Shown: one piece after another, positions 10,017 through 18,120 of the stretch
Numbering within the stretch: the stretch's first letter is position 1
How the letters are laid out: each line of letters starts with the position of its first letter
Translations under genes and position numbers: made by a program
Assembly (NCBI GenBank): GCA_031277315.1
Contig: JAITMP010000015.1
Span: 1-57,634 of the forward strand
DNA: 57,634 nt
Source: Zoogloeaceae bacterium
GTDB taxonomy: Bacteria; Pseudomonadota; Gammaproteobacteria; Burkholderiales; Rhodocyclaceae
Reading direction: 5' to 3'
Notes under the pieces: model-generated
What the model saw: only the letters and a program-made list of their open reading frames with translations
Told to the model about the DNA's origin: nothing
Database searches by the model: none

Positions 10017-11155
10017 TTCAGCAGCGCCCAGTCGCCGTTCTCCACCGTCGCCATGATCGCGGCGCGAGCGTCAAGACCGTTGTGATTGGTCGGCGACGTA
10101 TTGAAAACGCCGTGGGCGGCGGGCAGTTCCTTGACGTTCTCCAGCGCCTCGCGCAGGGCGGCGCGGAACTCCGGCGTGCCCGGCTTGGCTTTCTTCAACG
10201 CTTCCGGAACGGCGCGCGAAAGCAGCAGGTAAGCGTCATACGCATGGCCGCCGAACGTGCTGCGGCTGTTGGGGCCATAGACGGCCTCGTATTTCTTCAC
10301 GTAATCGAGCGCCGCCTGCTTCGACGGATGCGAATCCGGCAGCTGCTCGGCCAGCAGCATCGGCCCGACCGGGAAGATGGTGCCGGCGACGCTCTTGCCG
10401 CCGACGCGCAGGAAGTCGCGGTTGGCGATGCCGTGCGTCTGGTAGATCTTGCCCTTGTAGCCGCGCTCGACGAGCGTCGCTTGCGGCAGCACGGCCGGCG
10501 TGCCCGAACCGGCCACCAGTACCGCGTCCGGCTTGGCCGAGAGCAGCTTGAGCGTCTGTCCGGCGACGCTGGTGTCGTTGCGCTGATAACGCTCGGTGGC
10601 GACCAACTGGATGCCCTTCGATTCAATGGCGCCCTGCGTGGCTTTCAGCCACAGCTCGCCGTAAGGATCGGCGTAGCCGATGAAGCCGATGGTCTTCACG
10701 CCGTTCGCCGCCATGTGTTCAGCGATGGCGGAGGCCATCAGCTCGAAGCTCTGCGGCGTCGTGAAGAACCAGGCAGCCTTCTCGCCCGTCACCCGTCCCG
10801 GCGACATGGAAATTTGCGGCGTCTTGGTTTCGAACGCCACTTCCAGAATCGCGATCGAGGATGGCGTGGTGCTGCTGGCAATCAGTACATCGGCGTTTTC
10901 CTCGGAGACCAGCTTGCGCGCGTTCTTCACCGCCGTGGTGGTGTCGGTGGCGTCGTCGAGCACAACCAGTTTCACTTTCTCGCCGCCGATGGTTGTCGGC
11001 AGCAGGGTAAAGGAGTTCTTGCTGGGGATGCCCAGCGAAGCGCCCGGGCCGGTGGCGGACACGCTGACGCCGATGGTGATATCCGCCAGGGCGGCGCCGG
11101 CGGCGCACAGGGTGGATAGCGTGGACAGCAATACGACAAGTTTACGGACTTGCAT
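10013..11155 (-). CDS. ABC transporter substrate-binding protein, LivK-like
   Basis: Periplasmic receptor of the branched-chain amino acid/aromatic acid type, 380 residues. The signal peptide ends at ALA before DITIGVSVS (about residue 24), and the mature N terminus with TGPGASLGIP is typical of Peripla_BP_6 proteins. The start at 11155 is supported by GGAGGAG upstream. It is the first gene of the catabolic cluster and overlaps the ligase gene by four bases. No permease or ATPase genes of an ABC importer occur anywhere in the window, so it either works with components encoded elsewhere or serves as a sensor-type receptor. Homologues are often linked to uptake of aromatic acids, which fits the neighbours. 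Confidence 0.87.
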   Translation of the reverse strand: MQVRKLVVLLSTLSTLCAAGAALADITIGVSVSATGPGASLGIPSKNSFTLLPTTIGGEKVKLVVLDDATDTTTAVKNARKLVSEENADVLIASSTTPSSIAILEVAFETKTPQISMSPGRVTGEKAAWFFTTPQSFELMASAIAEHMAANGVKTIGFIGYADPYGELWLKATQGAIESKGIQLVATERYQRNDTSVAGQTLKLLSAKPDAVLVAGSGTPAVLPQATLVERGYKGKIYQTHGIANRDFLRVGGKSVAGTIFPVGPMLLAEQLPDSHPSKQAALDYVKKYEAVYGPNSRSTFGGHAYDAYLLLSRAVPEALKKAKPGTPEFRAALREALENVKELPAAHGVFNTSPTNHNGLDARAAIMATVENGDWALLK

Positions 11156-11245
11156 GAGTCTCCTCCATTTATGGTTGGTCTGTCTTGCGCATCGCGGATG
11201 TTGCCGCGAAGTCATGCCAGCATACGCCGCGTCTACTGACTTTGT

Positions 11246-11259
11246 CTAACATGTGTTAG
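11246..11259. promoter_or_regulatory. Candidate TetR-type operator
   Basis: CTAACATGTGTTAG is an inverted repeat with perfect six-base arms (CTAACA / TGTTAG) in the 135-base divergent region between the catabolic cluster and the tetR-like gene. Its position overlaps plausible -35 elements for both directions: TAGACA with TATGCT 18 bases downstream on the minus strand. This is the natural binding site for the adjacent regulator, though that link is inferred. Confidence 0.55.
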
Positions 11260-11290
11260 GTTAGCCAGTCATTCACGCCAGAATATCCGC

Positions 11291-12154
11291 ATGCCCCACG
11301 CCCCGGCCAGCCCCGCCGCCAAACGCCGCCGCGAAATCGCGCGCGCCGTTCTGCGCCATGCGCACCAGCATCCCGAATGGGGACAGGCGCGCGTCGCCGC
11401 CGCGCTGACGCAAAAAGGACTCGCCATCTCGCCCGCCGGCGTGCGCTGGATCTGGCAGCGCCACCATCTGGAAACCGCCGCCAAGCGGGCGGCGGCGCTG
11501 CGCAAACTCGACGCCAACCGGCTCAGCGCCGCCCAGCGCGCGGCGCTGACGCGCATCGCCGCCCGGCGCGACGGCGCGCGCGACGCCAGCGCGTCCGGCG
11601 ACGCGCGCGAGCATCTGCTCGACGTGGCGGTGCGCGAGTTCAGTCAACGCGGCTTCGCCCGCACTTCGATCCGCGACATCGCCCGCGCCGCCGGACTCCA
11701 GCCCGGCTCGGTGTATCACCACTTCGCCTCGAAAGACGATCTCTTCGTCGCCGCCCACTCGGCCGGCATGCGCATGGTGGCGCAGTTGATGGAAGCCGCC
11801 ACCGCCCATTCACGCGATCCGTGGGAGCGGCTGGAAGTCGCGTTCACGGCGCACATCCGCCATCTCATTTCCGGCAACGACCTGACGGCATGGACCGGCG
11901 CCAGCCTGTTCCTTTTCGAATCGCGGGAGATGCAACGGCAACTGCGCGCCGAACGCGACCGCTTCGAGGCCGTCTACCGCCGCCTCATCGCCGATCTGCC
12001 GCTGCCGCCCGGCTTCGATCGCAGCCTGCTGCGCCTGCAACTGCTGGGCGCGCTGAACTGGACGCGCACCTGGTACCGGCCCGGCAAGCGCGGCGCGGCG
12101 GAGATCGCCGCCCATCTGGTGAAAGTGCTGCGCGAGCCGCTCGCGCGCCGCTGA
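11291..12154 (+). CDS. TetR-family regulator with extra N-terminal HTH
   Basis: Predicted transcriptional repressor of 287 residues. Residues about 105-150 form a standard TetR DNA-binding domain (REFSQRGFARTSIRDIARAA, then GLQPGSVYHHFASKDDLF), followed by an all-helical ligand/dimer domain. Unusually, about 100 residues precede it. Residues 25-70 (HPEWGQARVAAALTQKG, then LAISPAGVRWIWQRHHLET) resemble the N-terminal helix-turn-helix of IS481/IS3-type integrases. No ribosome site precedes the ATG; a CAGAAT hexamer lies six bases upstream, so a leaderless transcript is possible. It is divergent from the phenylpropenoid cluster and probably controls it in response to an acyl-CoA or free acid (inference). 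Confidence 0.85.
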   Translation: MPHAPASPAAKRRREIARAVLRHAHQHPEWGQARVAAALTQKGLAISPAGVRWIWQRHHLETAAKRAAALRKLDANRLSAAQRAALTRIAARRDGARDASASGDAREHLLDVAVREFSQRGFARTSIRDIARAAGLQPGSVYHHFASKDDLFVAAHSAGMRMVAQLMEAATAHSRDPWERLEVAFTAHIRHLISGNDLTAWTGASLFLFESREMQRQLRAERDRFEAVYRRLIADLPLPPGFDRSLLRLQLLGALNWTRTWYRPGKRGAAEIAAHLVKVLREPLARR

Positions 12155-12172
12155 GCGGCACGCCATGCGCCA

Positions 12173-12196
12173 TGGCGTCGTGGCGTCGTGGCGTCA
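12173..12196 (+). repeat. Three 8-base tandem repeats
   Basis: TGGCGTCG occurs at 12173-12180 and 12181-12188, then TGGCGTCA at 12189-12196, in the 88-base gap after the tetR-like gene. A TATACT hexamer at 12209-12214 could be a -10 element for the next gene. Confidence 0.7.
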
Positions 12197-12242
12197 TGCG
12201 GCGCGGTATATACTCGAAGCCGAACACTGCGGAGAGCCGGAG

Positions 12243-13541
12243 ATGGCAGTCAAGGGCCTGAACAGAAATCCACGCGCCAAGGCAAATCCAAACGCCACGC
12301 ATGCCTTGCAGCAAAAGCTGTCGCGGCACAACGCCAACTACAAACGGCACTGGCAAGCCGGCGATTACGCAGCCGCGCTGACGGAAGCGCGACAAGCGCG
12401 TCTCATCACCCGTTCCGCTGAAGTCGTCGTGTCCGAAGCCCTCTGTCTGATCCGGCTGGATCGGGCGCAGGAGGCGTTCGATCTCGCCAGCCACGTGCCG
12501 GCGGCGCAGCGCGATGTGAATTTCATCGACCTGATGGCCGATCTGTGCGGCCGCCTCGACAAGCAGGAAGAAGGCCGCGCCTACGGCAATCTCGCCTTGC
12601 GCCTGAAAGACGAGCAGAGCGCGGCGGGCCATGCCTGGCCGATCCCGGCGGCGACGCCGCCCGCCTTCACGCCGGATCCTTCAGCCAACATCGTCGCTTA
12701 CAGCCTGTTCGGCAACAGCCCGCGCTATTGCGAGAGCGCGATTCTCAACTGTCATGCCGTCGCCAAACTACTGCCGGGCTGGTCGGCCCGTTTCTATCAC
12801 GACCAGAGCGTGCCCGGAGCCGTGCTGCGTCGGCTGCGCGAAGCCGGCGCGCAACTGCTGGAAGTCGACGCGGCGACGCAGGCGCAAGTGCCACCGCTGA
12901 TGTGGCGCTTTCTGGTCGCCGACGCGCCGGAAGCGCGCCGGTTTCTGCTGCGAGACGCCGATTCGGTGGTGGGAGAGCGGGAAAAAGCGTGCGTCGATGC
13001 CTGGCTGGCGTCGCCTTTCTGGTTCCATCTGATCCGGGATTGGTACACGCATTCGGAGTTGCTGCTGGCCGGCCTGTGGGGCGGCTGCGCCGGCGTGTTC
13101 CCCGCCATGCGGGACGAGATCGCCGCGTTCATGGCGCAAGGCGAGCGCAGCCCGACGCATTACGATCAGCATTTTCTGCGCCAGCGGATATGGCCGACGG
13201 TGCGCCAGAGCGTGCTGTCGCATGACAGCCAGTTCGATTTTTACAACAACACGCCGATCCCCTTCGTCGAGGGTGCGCGCTGCGACAACGCGCACCACAT
13301 CGGCGCCAATCTCGGCTTCACGCTGTTCGAGGGCAACGCGCCGTATCCCGACGGCACCCTGATCCGGTGGACGCTCCACGATCAGGACGGCGAGGCCGTC
13401 TGCGCTTACGAAACCGCCGCGCGCCGGCAGGTCTGGCGCGCGCACGTGCCGTTCAGTTACGCGGAAAAAGTTCAGTCCGGCCAGTGGACAGTGCGCACGG
13501 TTAAAATTTCTCCCGATGCTTCCGGCGCCGACACACGCTAG
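12243..13541 (+). CDS. TPR-like protein with glycosyltransferase-like domain
   Basis: Protein of 432 residues without signal peptide or membrane segment. The first 110 or so residues are helical and resemble two or three TPR units (YKRHWQAGDYAAALTEARQA). The C-terminal part has features of a GT-A glycosyltransferase: SPRYCESAILNCHAVAKLLPG, a DAD motif at LLRDADSVVGERE that could bind a metal and nucleotide sugar, and a later WYTHSELLLAGLWGG block. The start at 12243 follows GGAGAGCCGGAG; an in-frame ATG at 12165 would read through the tandem repeats. The acceptor is unknown and no polysaccharide genes surround it. The end of the gene also forms the upstream region of marR. Confidence 0.6.
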   Translation: MAVKGLNRNPRAKANPNATHALQQKLSRHNANYKRHWQAGDYAAALTEARQARLITRSAEVVVSEALCLIRLDRAQEAFDLASHVPAAQRDVNFIDLMADLCGRLDKQEEGRAYGNLALRLKDEQSAAGHAWPIPAATPPAFTPDPSANIVAYSLFGNSPRYCESAILNCHAVAKLLPGWSARFYHDQSVPGAVLRRLREAGAQLLEVDAATQAQVPPLMWRFLVADAPEARRFLLRDADSVVGEREKACVDAWLASPFWFHLIRDWYTHSELLLAGLWGGCAGVFPAMRDEIAAFMAQGERSPTHYDQHFLRQRIWPTVRQSVLSHDSQFDFYNNTPIPFVEGARCDNAHHIGANLGFTLFEGNAPYPDGTLIRWTLHDQDGEAVCAYETAARRQVWRAHVPFSYAEKVQSGQWTVRTVKISPDASGADTR

Positions 13542-13584
13542 AATACGGCCTGCACCCAATATTCACTACTTCAAACCAAATCAA

Positions 13585-14097
13585 ATGCGCGCCATTCCGA
13601 AAAAACCTGCCAGCAAAAACAAAACCGGAAAAGAAGGACTGAAGCTCGATCTCCTTCCCGACCTGATCGGCTATCAGTTGCGCCTTGCCCAGCGCGCCGT
13701 CTTCGGCAATTTCGCCACCGAACTGCAGGATTACGACATCTCGCCGGGACGCTTCGGCGTGATGGTGTTGATCGCCGCCAATCCGGGCCTGACGCAAAGC
13801 CTGCTCGCCGCCGCCACGCAGCTTGACCGTTCCACCATGGTTGCCGTGATCGACCAGCTTGAAGCGCGCGGCCTGGTTGAACGGCGCGCCTCCCCTACCG
13901 ACCGGCGCTCGAACGCCCTCGTCCTGACGCCGGAAGGCGAGAAGCTGCTCAAGCGCCTGAAGCGCCTCGTCAGGGCGCATGAAGCCCGCATCGTCACCGC
14001 CATGACGCCGGCCGAGAACGCCAAGCTGATCGAACTGCTCGTCCGCATCCGCCGTCAGCTTCAGTCCGATACGCCCGAGCGCACCAAGAAGAAGTAG
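13585..14097 (+). CDS. MarR-family transcriptional regulator
   Basis: Winged-helix regulator of 170 residues. After a lysine-rich N terminus (KKPASKNKTGKEG), residues about 25-165 show the MarR fold: LGLTQSLLAAATQLDRSTM-like recognition region, the wing RRASPTDRRSNALVLTPEGEKLL and a terminal dimer helix. MarR proteins of this type often sense aromatic acids or their CoA esters, which suits the nearby catabolic genes, but the convergent Bcr/CflA gene is an equally plausible target. The ATG at 13585 has no ribosome site; an upstream in-frame ATG at 13516 lies inside the preceding gene. Its last 37 bases overlap the convergent efflux gene. Confidence 0.85.
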   Translation: MRAIPKKPASKNKTGKEGLKLDLLPDLIGYQLRLAQRAVFGNFATELQDYDISPGRFGVMVLIAANPGLTQSLLAAATQLDRSTMVAVIDQLEARGLVERRASPTDRRSNALVLTPEGEKLLKRLKRLVRAHEARIVTAMTPAENAKLIELLVRIRRQLQSDTPERTKKK

Positions 14098-15242
14098 CTC
14101 GCCAGCGTCGCCCAGCCGCACAGCGCGATGGCCGTCGTCATCGGCAGCGCCGTGCCGGCGTAAGCGTGGCCGACAGCAATGCCGACCGCCGCCGACAGCG
14201 ACATCTGCACGAAACCCATCAGCGCCGAGGCCGATCCCGCCATTTTCGGATACGGCGCCAGCGCGCCACCGACGGCGTTCGGCATCACGATGCCGGCCGC
14301 CATCATGTAAGCGAACATCGGCAGCAGAATCCCCCATATGCCGCCGCTGAACGCCAGCGCGGCCATCAGCGTGCCCGCCGCCGCGCCCAGCAATGCGCCC
14401 AGCAGCACCATCCGCGCCGGCCCGAGTTTCAGCGTCAGCCGGCCTGCGGCAAGCGTGCCGGAAACATAACCGGCGACGGCGAAACCGAAGCTCGCGCCAT
14501 ACCATTGCGGGCTGAGGCCGTGGATTTCGATGAGAACGAAAGGCGAGCCTGAAATGAACGAAAACAAACCGGCATAGATGAACGACAGACACAGCAGATA
14601 GCCCAGATACCGGCGCGCCGACAGCAGCGCGCCGAAGTTGCCGAGGATGCGCCGCGGCTGCGTCGCTTCGGCGTCGCGGTGGGCGTTGCTCTCACCCAGC
14701 AGCAGGAAAATCGCCACCACCTGCGCAGCGGAGAACAGCGCCAGCAGCGCGAAATTGGCGCGCCAGCCGAACGCCACCGTCAGCCAGCCGCCAAGCACCG
14801 GCCCCGCCATCGGCGCGACAGCCATCGCGCCACTGATGTAAGCCAGCACGCGCGCCGCCTGCAACGGCCCATACACATCGCGCACGATGGCGCGCCCCAG
14901 CACCGGCCCGGCGCACGCGCCCAAAGCCTGAAAGAAACGCGCCAGAGTCAGCGCCCCGATCGACGGCGCCAGCATGCAGGCAAGCGAGGAAACCAGATAC
15001 AGGGACAAGCCGAACAGCATCACCGGACGCCGCCCGTAGCGGTCGGAGAGCGGGCCGTAGAAAAGCTGAGCGACGGCAAAGCCGACGAGATACACCGAGA
15101 GCGTCAACTGCACATGCGCCGGATCGGTGGCGAGCGCCCGCATCAGGGCCGGCAGGGAAGGCAGATAGAAATCCGTCGACAACGGCCCCAGCGCCACCAG
15201 CGTCGTCAACAGAACGGCAAGGCCGAAAGAAGGTCGCAACAT
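14061..15242 (-). CDS. MFS drug-resistance transporter, Bcr/CflA type
   Basis: Inner-membrane proton-linked efflux protein of 393 residues with 12 hydrophobic helices. Family signatures are LSTDFYLPSLPAL near the N terminus, the loop GPLSDRYGRRPVML between helices 2 and 3, and ARFFQALGACAGPVLGRAIVRD in helix 4-5, typical of the bicyclomycin/chloramphenicol exporters. The ATG at 15242 has no Shine-Dalgarno site; instead TAGAAT lies six bases upstream. Its 3' end overlaps marR tail to tail by 37 bases (14061-14097). Export of an aromatic compound is possible but not shown. Confidence 0.9.
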   Translation of the reverse strand: MLRPSFGLAVLLTTLVALGPLSTDFYLPSLPALMRALATDPAHVQLTLSVYLVGFAVAQLFYGPLSDRYGRRPVMLFGLSLYLVSSLACMLAPSIGALTLARFFQALGACAGPVLGRAIVRDVYGPLQAARVLAYISGAMAVAPMAGPVLGGWLTVAFGWRANFALLALFSAAQVVAIFLLLGESNAHRDAEATQPRRILGNFGALLSARRYLGYLLCLSFIYAGLFSFISGSPFVLIEIHGLSPQWYGASFGFAVAGYVSGTLAAGRLTLKLGPARMVLLGALLGAAAGTLMAALAFSGGIWGILLPMFAYMMAAGIVMPNAVGGALAPYPKMAGSASALMGFVQMSLSAAVGIAVGHAYAGTALPMTTAIALCGWATLASYFFLVRSGVSD

Positions 15243-15248
15243 CGGGCG

Positions 15249-15276
15249 ATTCTACCCGAAGCGGGTTGTCTCCCAA
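15249..15276 (-). promoter_or_regulatory. Candidate promoter abutting the Bcr/CflA start
   Basis: On the minus strand TTGGGA (15271-15276) is followed after 16 bases by TAGAAT (15249-15254). The expected start point falls on or next to the ATG at 15242, so the mRNA would have almost no leader. Confidence 0.45.
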
Positions 15277-15325
15277 TGCGCCCGTCGATGCGCCGGCCCG
15301 GCAAGCGGCGACAAGCCGCGAGGCT

Positions 15326-16651
15326 TTATTCAGCCGCCGCCGGCTGCGCGCGCACGCGCAGCGCCGGAAAGAGCAGGCGAAAGCGCGTTCCCTTGCCCGG
15401 TTCGCTATGCACGTCCAGTTCCGCGCCGTGGCGCTGCGCGACATGCTTGACAATGGCCAGCCCCAGCCCGGTGCCGCCGCTGTCGCGCGAACGGCTGCTG
15501 TCGACGCGGTAGAAACGCTCGGTCAGGCGCGGCAGGTGCTCGCTGGCGATGCCGATGCCGCTGTCGCTCACGCTCAACTCGCCCGCGCCGTCAGCCAGCA
15601 GCCGCCAGTCGACTTCGATGCATCCGCCTTCCGGCGTGTAGCGCACGGCGTTGTTGACGAGGTTGGCGATGGCGCTGTGCAGTTCGGCGGACGCGGCGGC
15701 AAGTTGCACGCCGGCGGGACATGCCACGCTGATGCGATGGCGGCCTTGCGACAAGCTCCGCGCTTCGGTTTCGATGCGCGCCAGCGCCGCGTCGAGCGCC
15801 ACCCAATGGTCGGCGGCCGGACGCGGACTGCCTTCGAGCTGGGCCAGCGTCAGCAGATCGCTGACCAGCGCCTGCATGCGCCGGGTCTGCTCGCCCATCA
15901 GCGTCAGCACGCGCGCGCGCTCGGCTTCGCTCAGCGGCAGGCTGGCGAAGGTTTCGACGAAGCCGGCCAGCACCGTCAGCGGCGAGCGGATTTCATGCGA
16001 GACGTTGGCGACGAAATCACGCCGCATCGCTTCCTGACGCTCATGGTCGGTGATGTCCTGCGAGAGCACCAGCTTCATGCCTTCACCATAGCGGCGCAGC
16101 AGCACCGACAGCGTGGCGCCGCCGCCGGGCTTGGGAAACGTCACTGTCTCGTCAAAACGCCCTTGTTGCAACGCGGTGACGAAGGCCGGCGCGCGCACGA
16201 GATTGGCGATGCGCTGACGGTGGTCGCGTTGCGGATCGAGCGTGAAGTGATCGGCGGCGGCGGAATTGCACCAGTCGATCTGGTCCTGGGCATCGAGCAG
16301 CAGCACGCCGTTGGGCGAGGCTTCGATGGCGCGCAGGAACTGGGTGAGCCGCAAGCGTTCCCGCGCCAGATCCTGTTCGCGCTGATGCAGCGAACGCGCA
16401 ATGCGATAGCCCAGTTCACCCCACAGGCCGCCGCCGCGCGGCGTCTGCGTTGTCTCTCCGCCGCGCAGCCAGGCCATCAAACGATAGCCGCGCAAGGTGT
16501 CCAGCAAGACCGCCAACGCGATACCCAATGCGCCGCCGGCAAGTTCCGCCCAAGGCGGCGGAATCACCGCCCGGCCCAGCCAGTGGCCGAGGAGCGCGCC
16601 GGTCAGCATCGCCAGCAGACCGGCGCCGATGCGGAAGATCAGCCAGTTCAT
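15326..16651 (-). CDS. phoR: Phosphate-regulon sensor histidine kinase PhoR
   Basis: Membrane-bound sensor kinase of 441 residues. Two hydrophobic segments lie in residues 1-55, followed by a linker and a PAS domain (about 95-200, LRAIEASPNGVLLLDAQ). The HisKA box is FVANVSHEIRSPLTVLAGF with the phospho-accepting histidine; the ATPase domain shows NLVNNAVRYTPEGG (N box), DSGIGIASEHLP (G1) and GGTGLGLAIVKHV (G2). It phosphorylates PhoB under phosphate limitation and is held inactive by PstSCAB-PhoU. The start at 16651 (MNWLIFRIG) is chosen because it follows phoB by 17 bases. It is the last gene of the pst-pho operon. Confidence 0.93.
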   Translation of the reverse strand: MNWLIFRIGAGLLAMLTGALLGHWLGRAVIPPPWAELAGGALGIALAVLLDTLRGYRLMAWLRGGETTQTPRGGGLWGELGYRIARSLHQREQDLARERLRLTQFLRAIEASPNGVLLLDAQDQIDWCNSAAADHFTLDPQRDHRQRIANLVRAPAFVTALQQGRFDETVTFPKPGGGATLSVLLRRYGEGMKLVLSQDITDHERQEAMRRDFVANVSHEIRSPLTVLAGFVETFASLPLSEAERARVLTLMGEQTRRMQALVSDLLTLAQLEGSPRPAADHWVALDAALARIETEARSLSQGRHRISVACPAGVQLAAASAELHSAIANLVNNAVRYTPEGGCIEVDWRLLADGAGELSVSDSGIGIASEHLPRLTERFYRVDSSRSRDSGGTGLGLAIVKHVAQRHGAELDVHSEPGKGTRFRLLFPALRVRAQPAAAE

Positions 16652-16668
16652 CGGCGCGTCCGTGCCTG

Positions 16669-17394
16669 TCAGTCCGGCGTCTGCACCAGCGTCCGCGCTG
16701 CCTGCCCGGTCAACCGGTAACCGGCGCCGCGCACGGTTTCGATCATCGCCGCGCATTGCGCCGGTTCCAGCGCCTCGCGCAGGCGCTTGACGTGCACATC
16801 CACCGTGCGTTCCTCGATGAAAACGTGGTCGCCCCAAACATGATCGAGCAGTTGCGCGCGGCTGTGCACGCGCTCGGGATGCGTCATCAGAAAATGCAGC
16901 AGGCGGAATTCGGTCGGCCCGAGCTTGATCTCCAGCGCGCCGCGCGGCGCGGCGGCGGTGACGCGCCGCGTCGCCGGATCGAGCCGCAGGGCGCCGGCTT
17001 CGACCGCCGCGTCCAGCGCCTGCGGCGCTTTGCGGCGCAGCAGGGCGCGTATCCGCGCCAGCAGTTCGTTGGTGGAAAAGGGCTTGACGAGATAATCGTC
17101 CGCGCCGGCGTCAAGACCGGCAATCTTGTCGGCTTCGCCGGCGCGCGCCGTGAGCATGATGATGGGCAGGTCGCGGGTGCGCGCCGCGCCGCGCCAATGC
17201 CGCGCCAGCGCCAACCCCGACTGACCCGGCAGCATCCAGTCCAGCAGCACGATGTCGGGCAGCGCCGCGTCGACGCATGCCCGCGCCTGTTCAGCGGTCG
17301 CCGCCAGCGTCACATCGTAACCGGCATGGCGCAGGTTGAGCGCGATCAGTTCGGCGATCGCCGCTTCGTCTTCGACCACCAGCACCGTGCTCAT
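16669..17394 (-). CDS. phoB: Phosphate response regulator PhoB
   Basis: OmpR-type response regulator of 241 residues. Receiver domain with the acidic pair near residue 8-10 (VVEDE), phosphorylation site Asp52 (LLDWMLPG) and the conserved lysine in YLVKPF; C-terminal winged helix with PTEFRLLHFLMTHPERVHSR and RTVDVHVKRLREAL. It activates phosphate-starvation genes by binding Pho boxes such as the one found before pstS. The ATG at 17394 overlaps the phoU stop by four bases. Confidence 0.95.
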   Translation of the reverse strand: MSTVLVVEDEAAIAELIALNLRHAGYDVTLAATAEQARACVDAALPDIVLLDWMLPGQSGLALARHWRGAARTRDLPIIMLTARAGEADKIAGLDAGADDYLVKPFSTNELLARIRALLRRKAPQALDAAVEAGALRLDPATRRVTAAAPRGALEIKLGPTEFRLLHFLMTHPERVHSRAQLLDHVWGDHVFIEERTVDVHVKRLREALEPAQCAAMIETVRGAGYRLTGQAARTLVQTPD

Positions 17395-18098
17395 CGCACC
17401 ACCGATTCCAGCAGTTCAAGGCTGTTGTGGCGCACGTCGGTGCCCTTGACGATGTAAATGATCTGCTCGGCGATATTCTTGGCGTGGTCGCCGATGCGCT
17501 CGATGGCCTTGGCGACGAAGACCAGATCAATCGAAGCGGAAATGGTGCGCGGGTCTTCCATCATGTACGTGATGAGCGTGCGCATCAGGCCGTCGAATTC
17601 CTGATCGATCCGGTTGTCGTCCTTGATGACTTCGAGCGCCTTCACCGCATCGAGCCGCGCGAAGGCGTCGAGCGCCTTGCGCAGCGAGGCGGTGGCCAGG
17701 CTGGCTTCAAAGGCGACATCGCCGACGGCGGTTTGCAACCGGCCAGTGACGCCGCCATCGACGAGCCGCTGCGCGGCGCGGCCGATGCGCGCCGCCTCGT
17801 CGCCGACGCGCTCAAGATTGCCGATGGTCTTGGAAATGGCGATCAGCAAACGCAGATCGCGCGCCGTCGGCTGGCGGCGCGCGATGATGGTGGACAGATC
17901 GCGGTCGATCTCGATCTCCATCAGGTTGACGCGCTCCTCGGCGCGCAGCATCTGCGCGGCCAGTTCGCCGCTGAAATCGGCCAGCGCCCGCATCGCCTGC
18001 GCAACCTGCGATTCGGCCAGGCCGCCCATTTCGAGCACGCGCGCGGAAATCGCGGACAATTCGGCGTCGAATTGCGTGGACAGGTGTTTTTCACTCAT
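17391..18098 (-). CDS. phoU: Phosphate transport regulator PhoU
   Basis: Peripheral helical protein of 235 residues made of two three-helix PhoU repeats, each with an acidic metal-binding pattern (EIDRDLSTIIARRQPTARDLR in the first, DHAKNIAEQIIYIVKG in the second). It links the Pst transporter to PhoR and lowers Pho signalling when phosphate is plentiful. The start at 18098 (MSEKHLSTQ) follows AAGGAA; an in-frame ATG five codons upstream lacks a site. It sits 22 bases after pstB and overlaps phoB by ATGA. Confidence 0.94.
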   Translation of the reverse strand: MSEKHLSTQFDAELSAISARVLEMGGLAESQVAQAMRALADFSGELAAQMLRAEERVNLMEIEIDRDLSTIIARRQPTARDLRLLIAISKTIGNLERVGDEAARIGRAAQRLVDGGVTGRLQTAVGDVAFEASLATASLRKALDAFARLDAVKALEVIKDDNRIDQEFDGLMRTLITYMMEDPRTISASIDLVFVAKAIERIGDHAKNIAEQIIYIVKGTDVRHNSLELLESVVR

Positions 18099-18120
18099 TG
18101 CGGTTCCTTTCAACCCGGCT

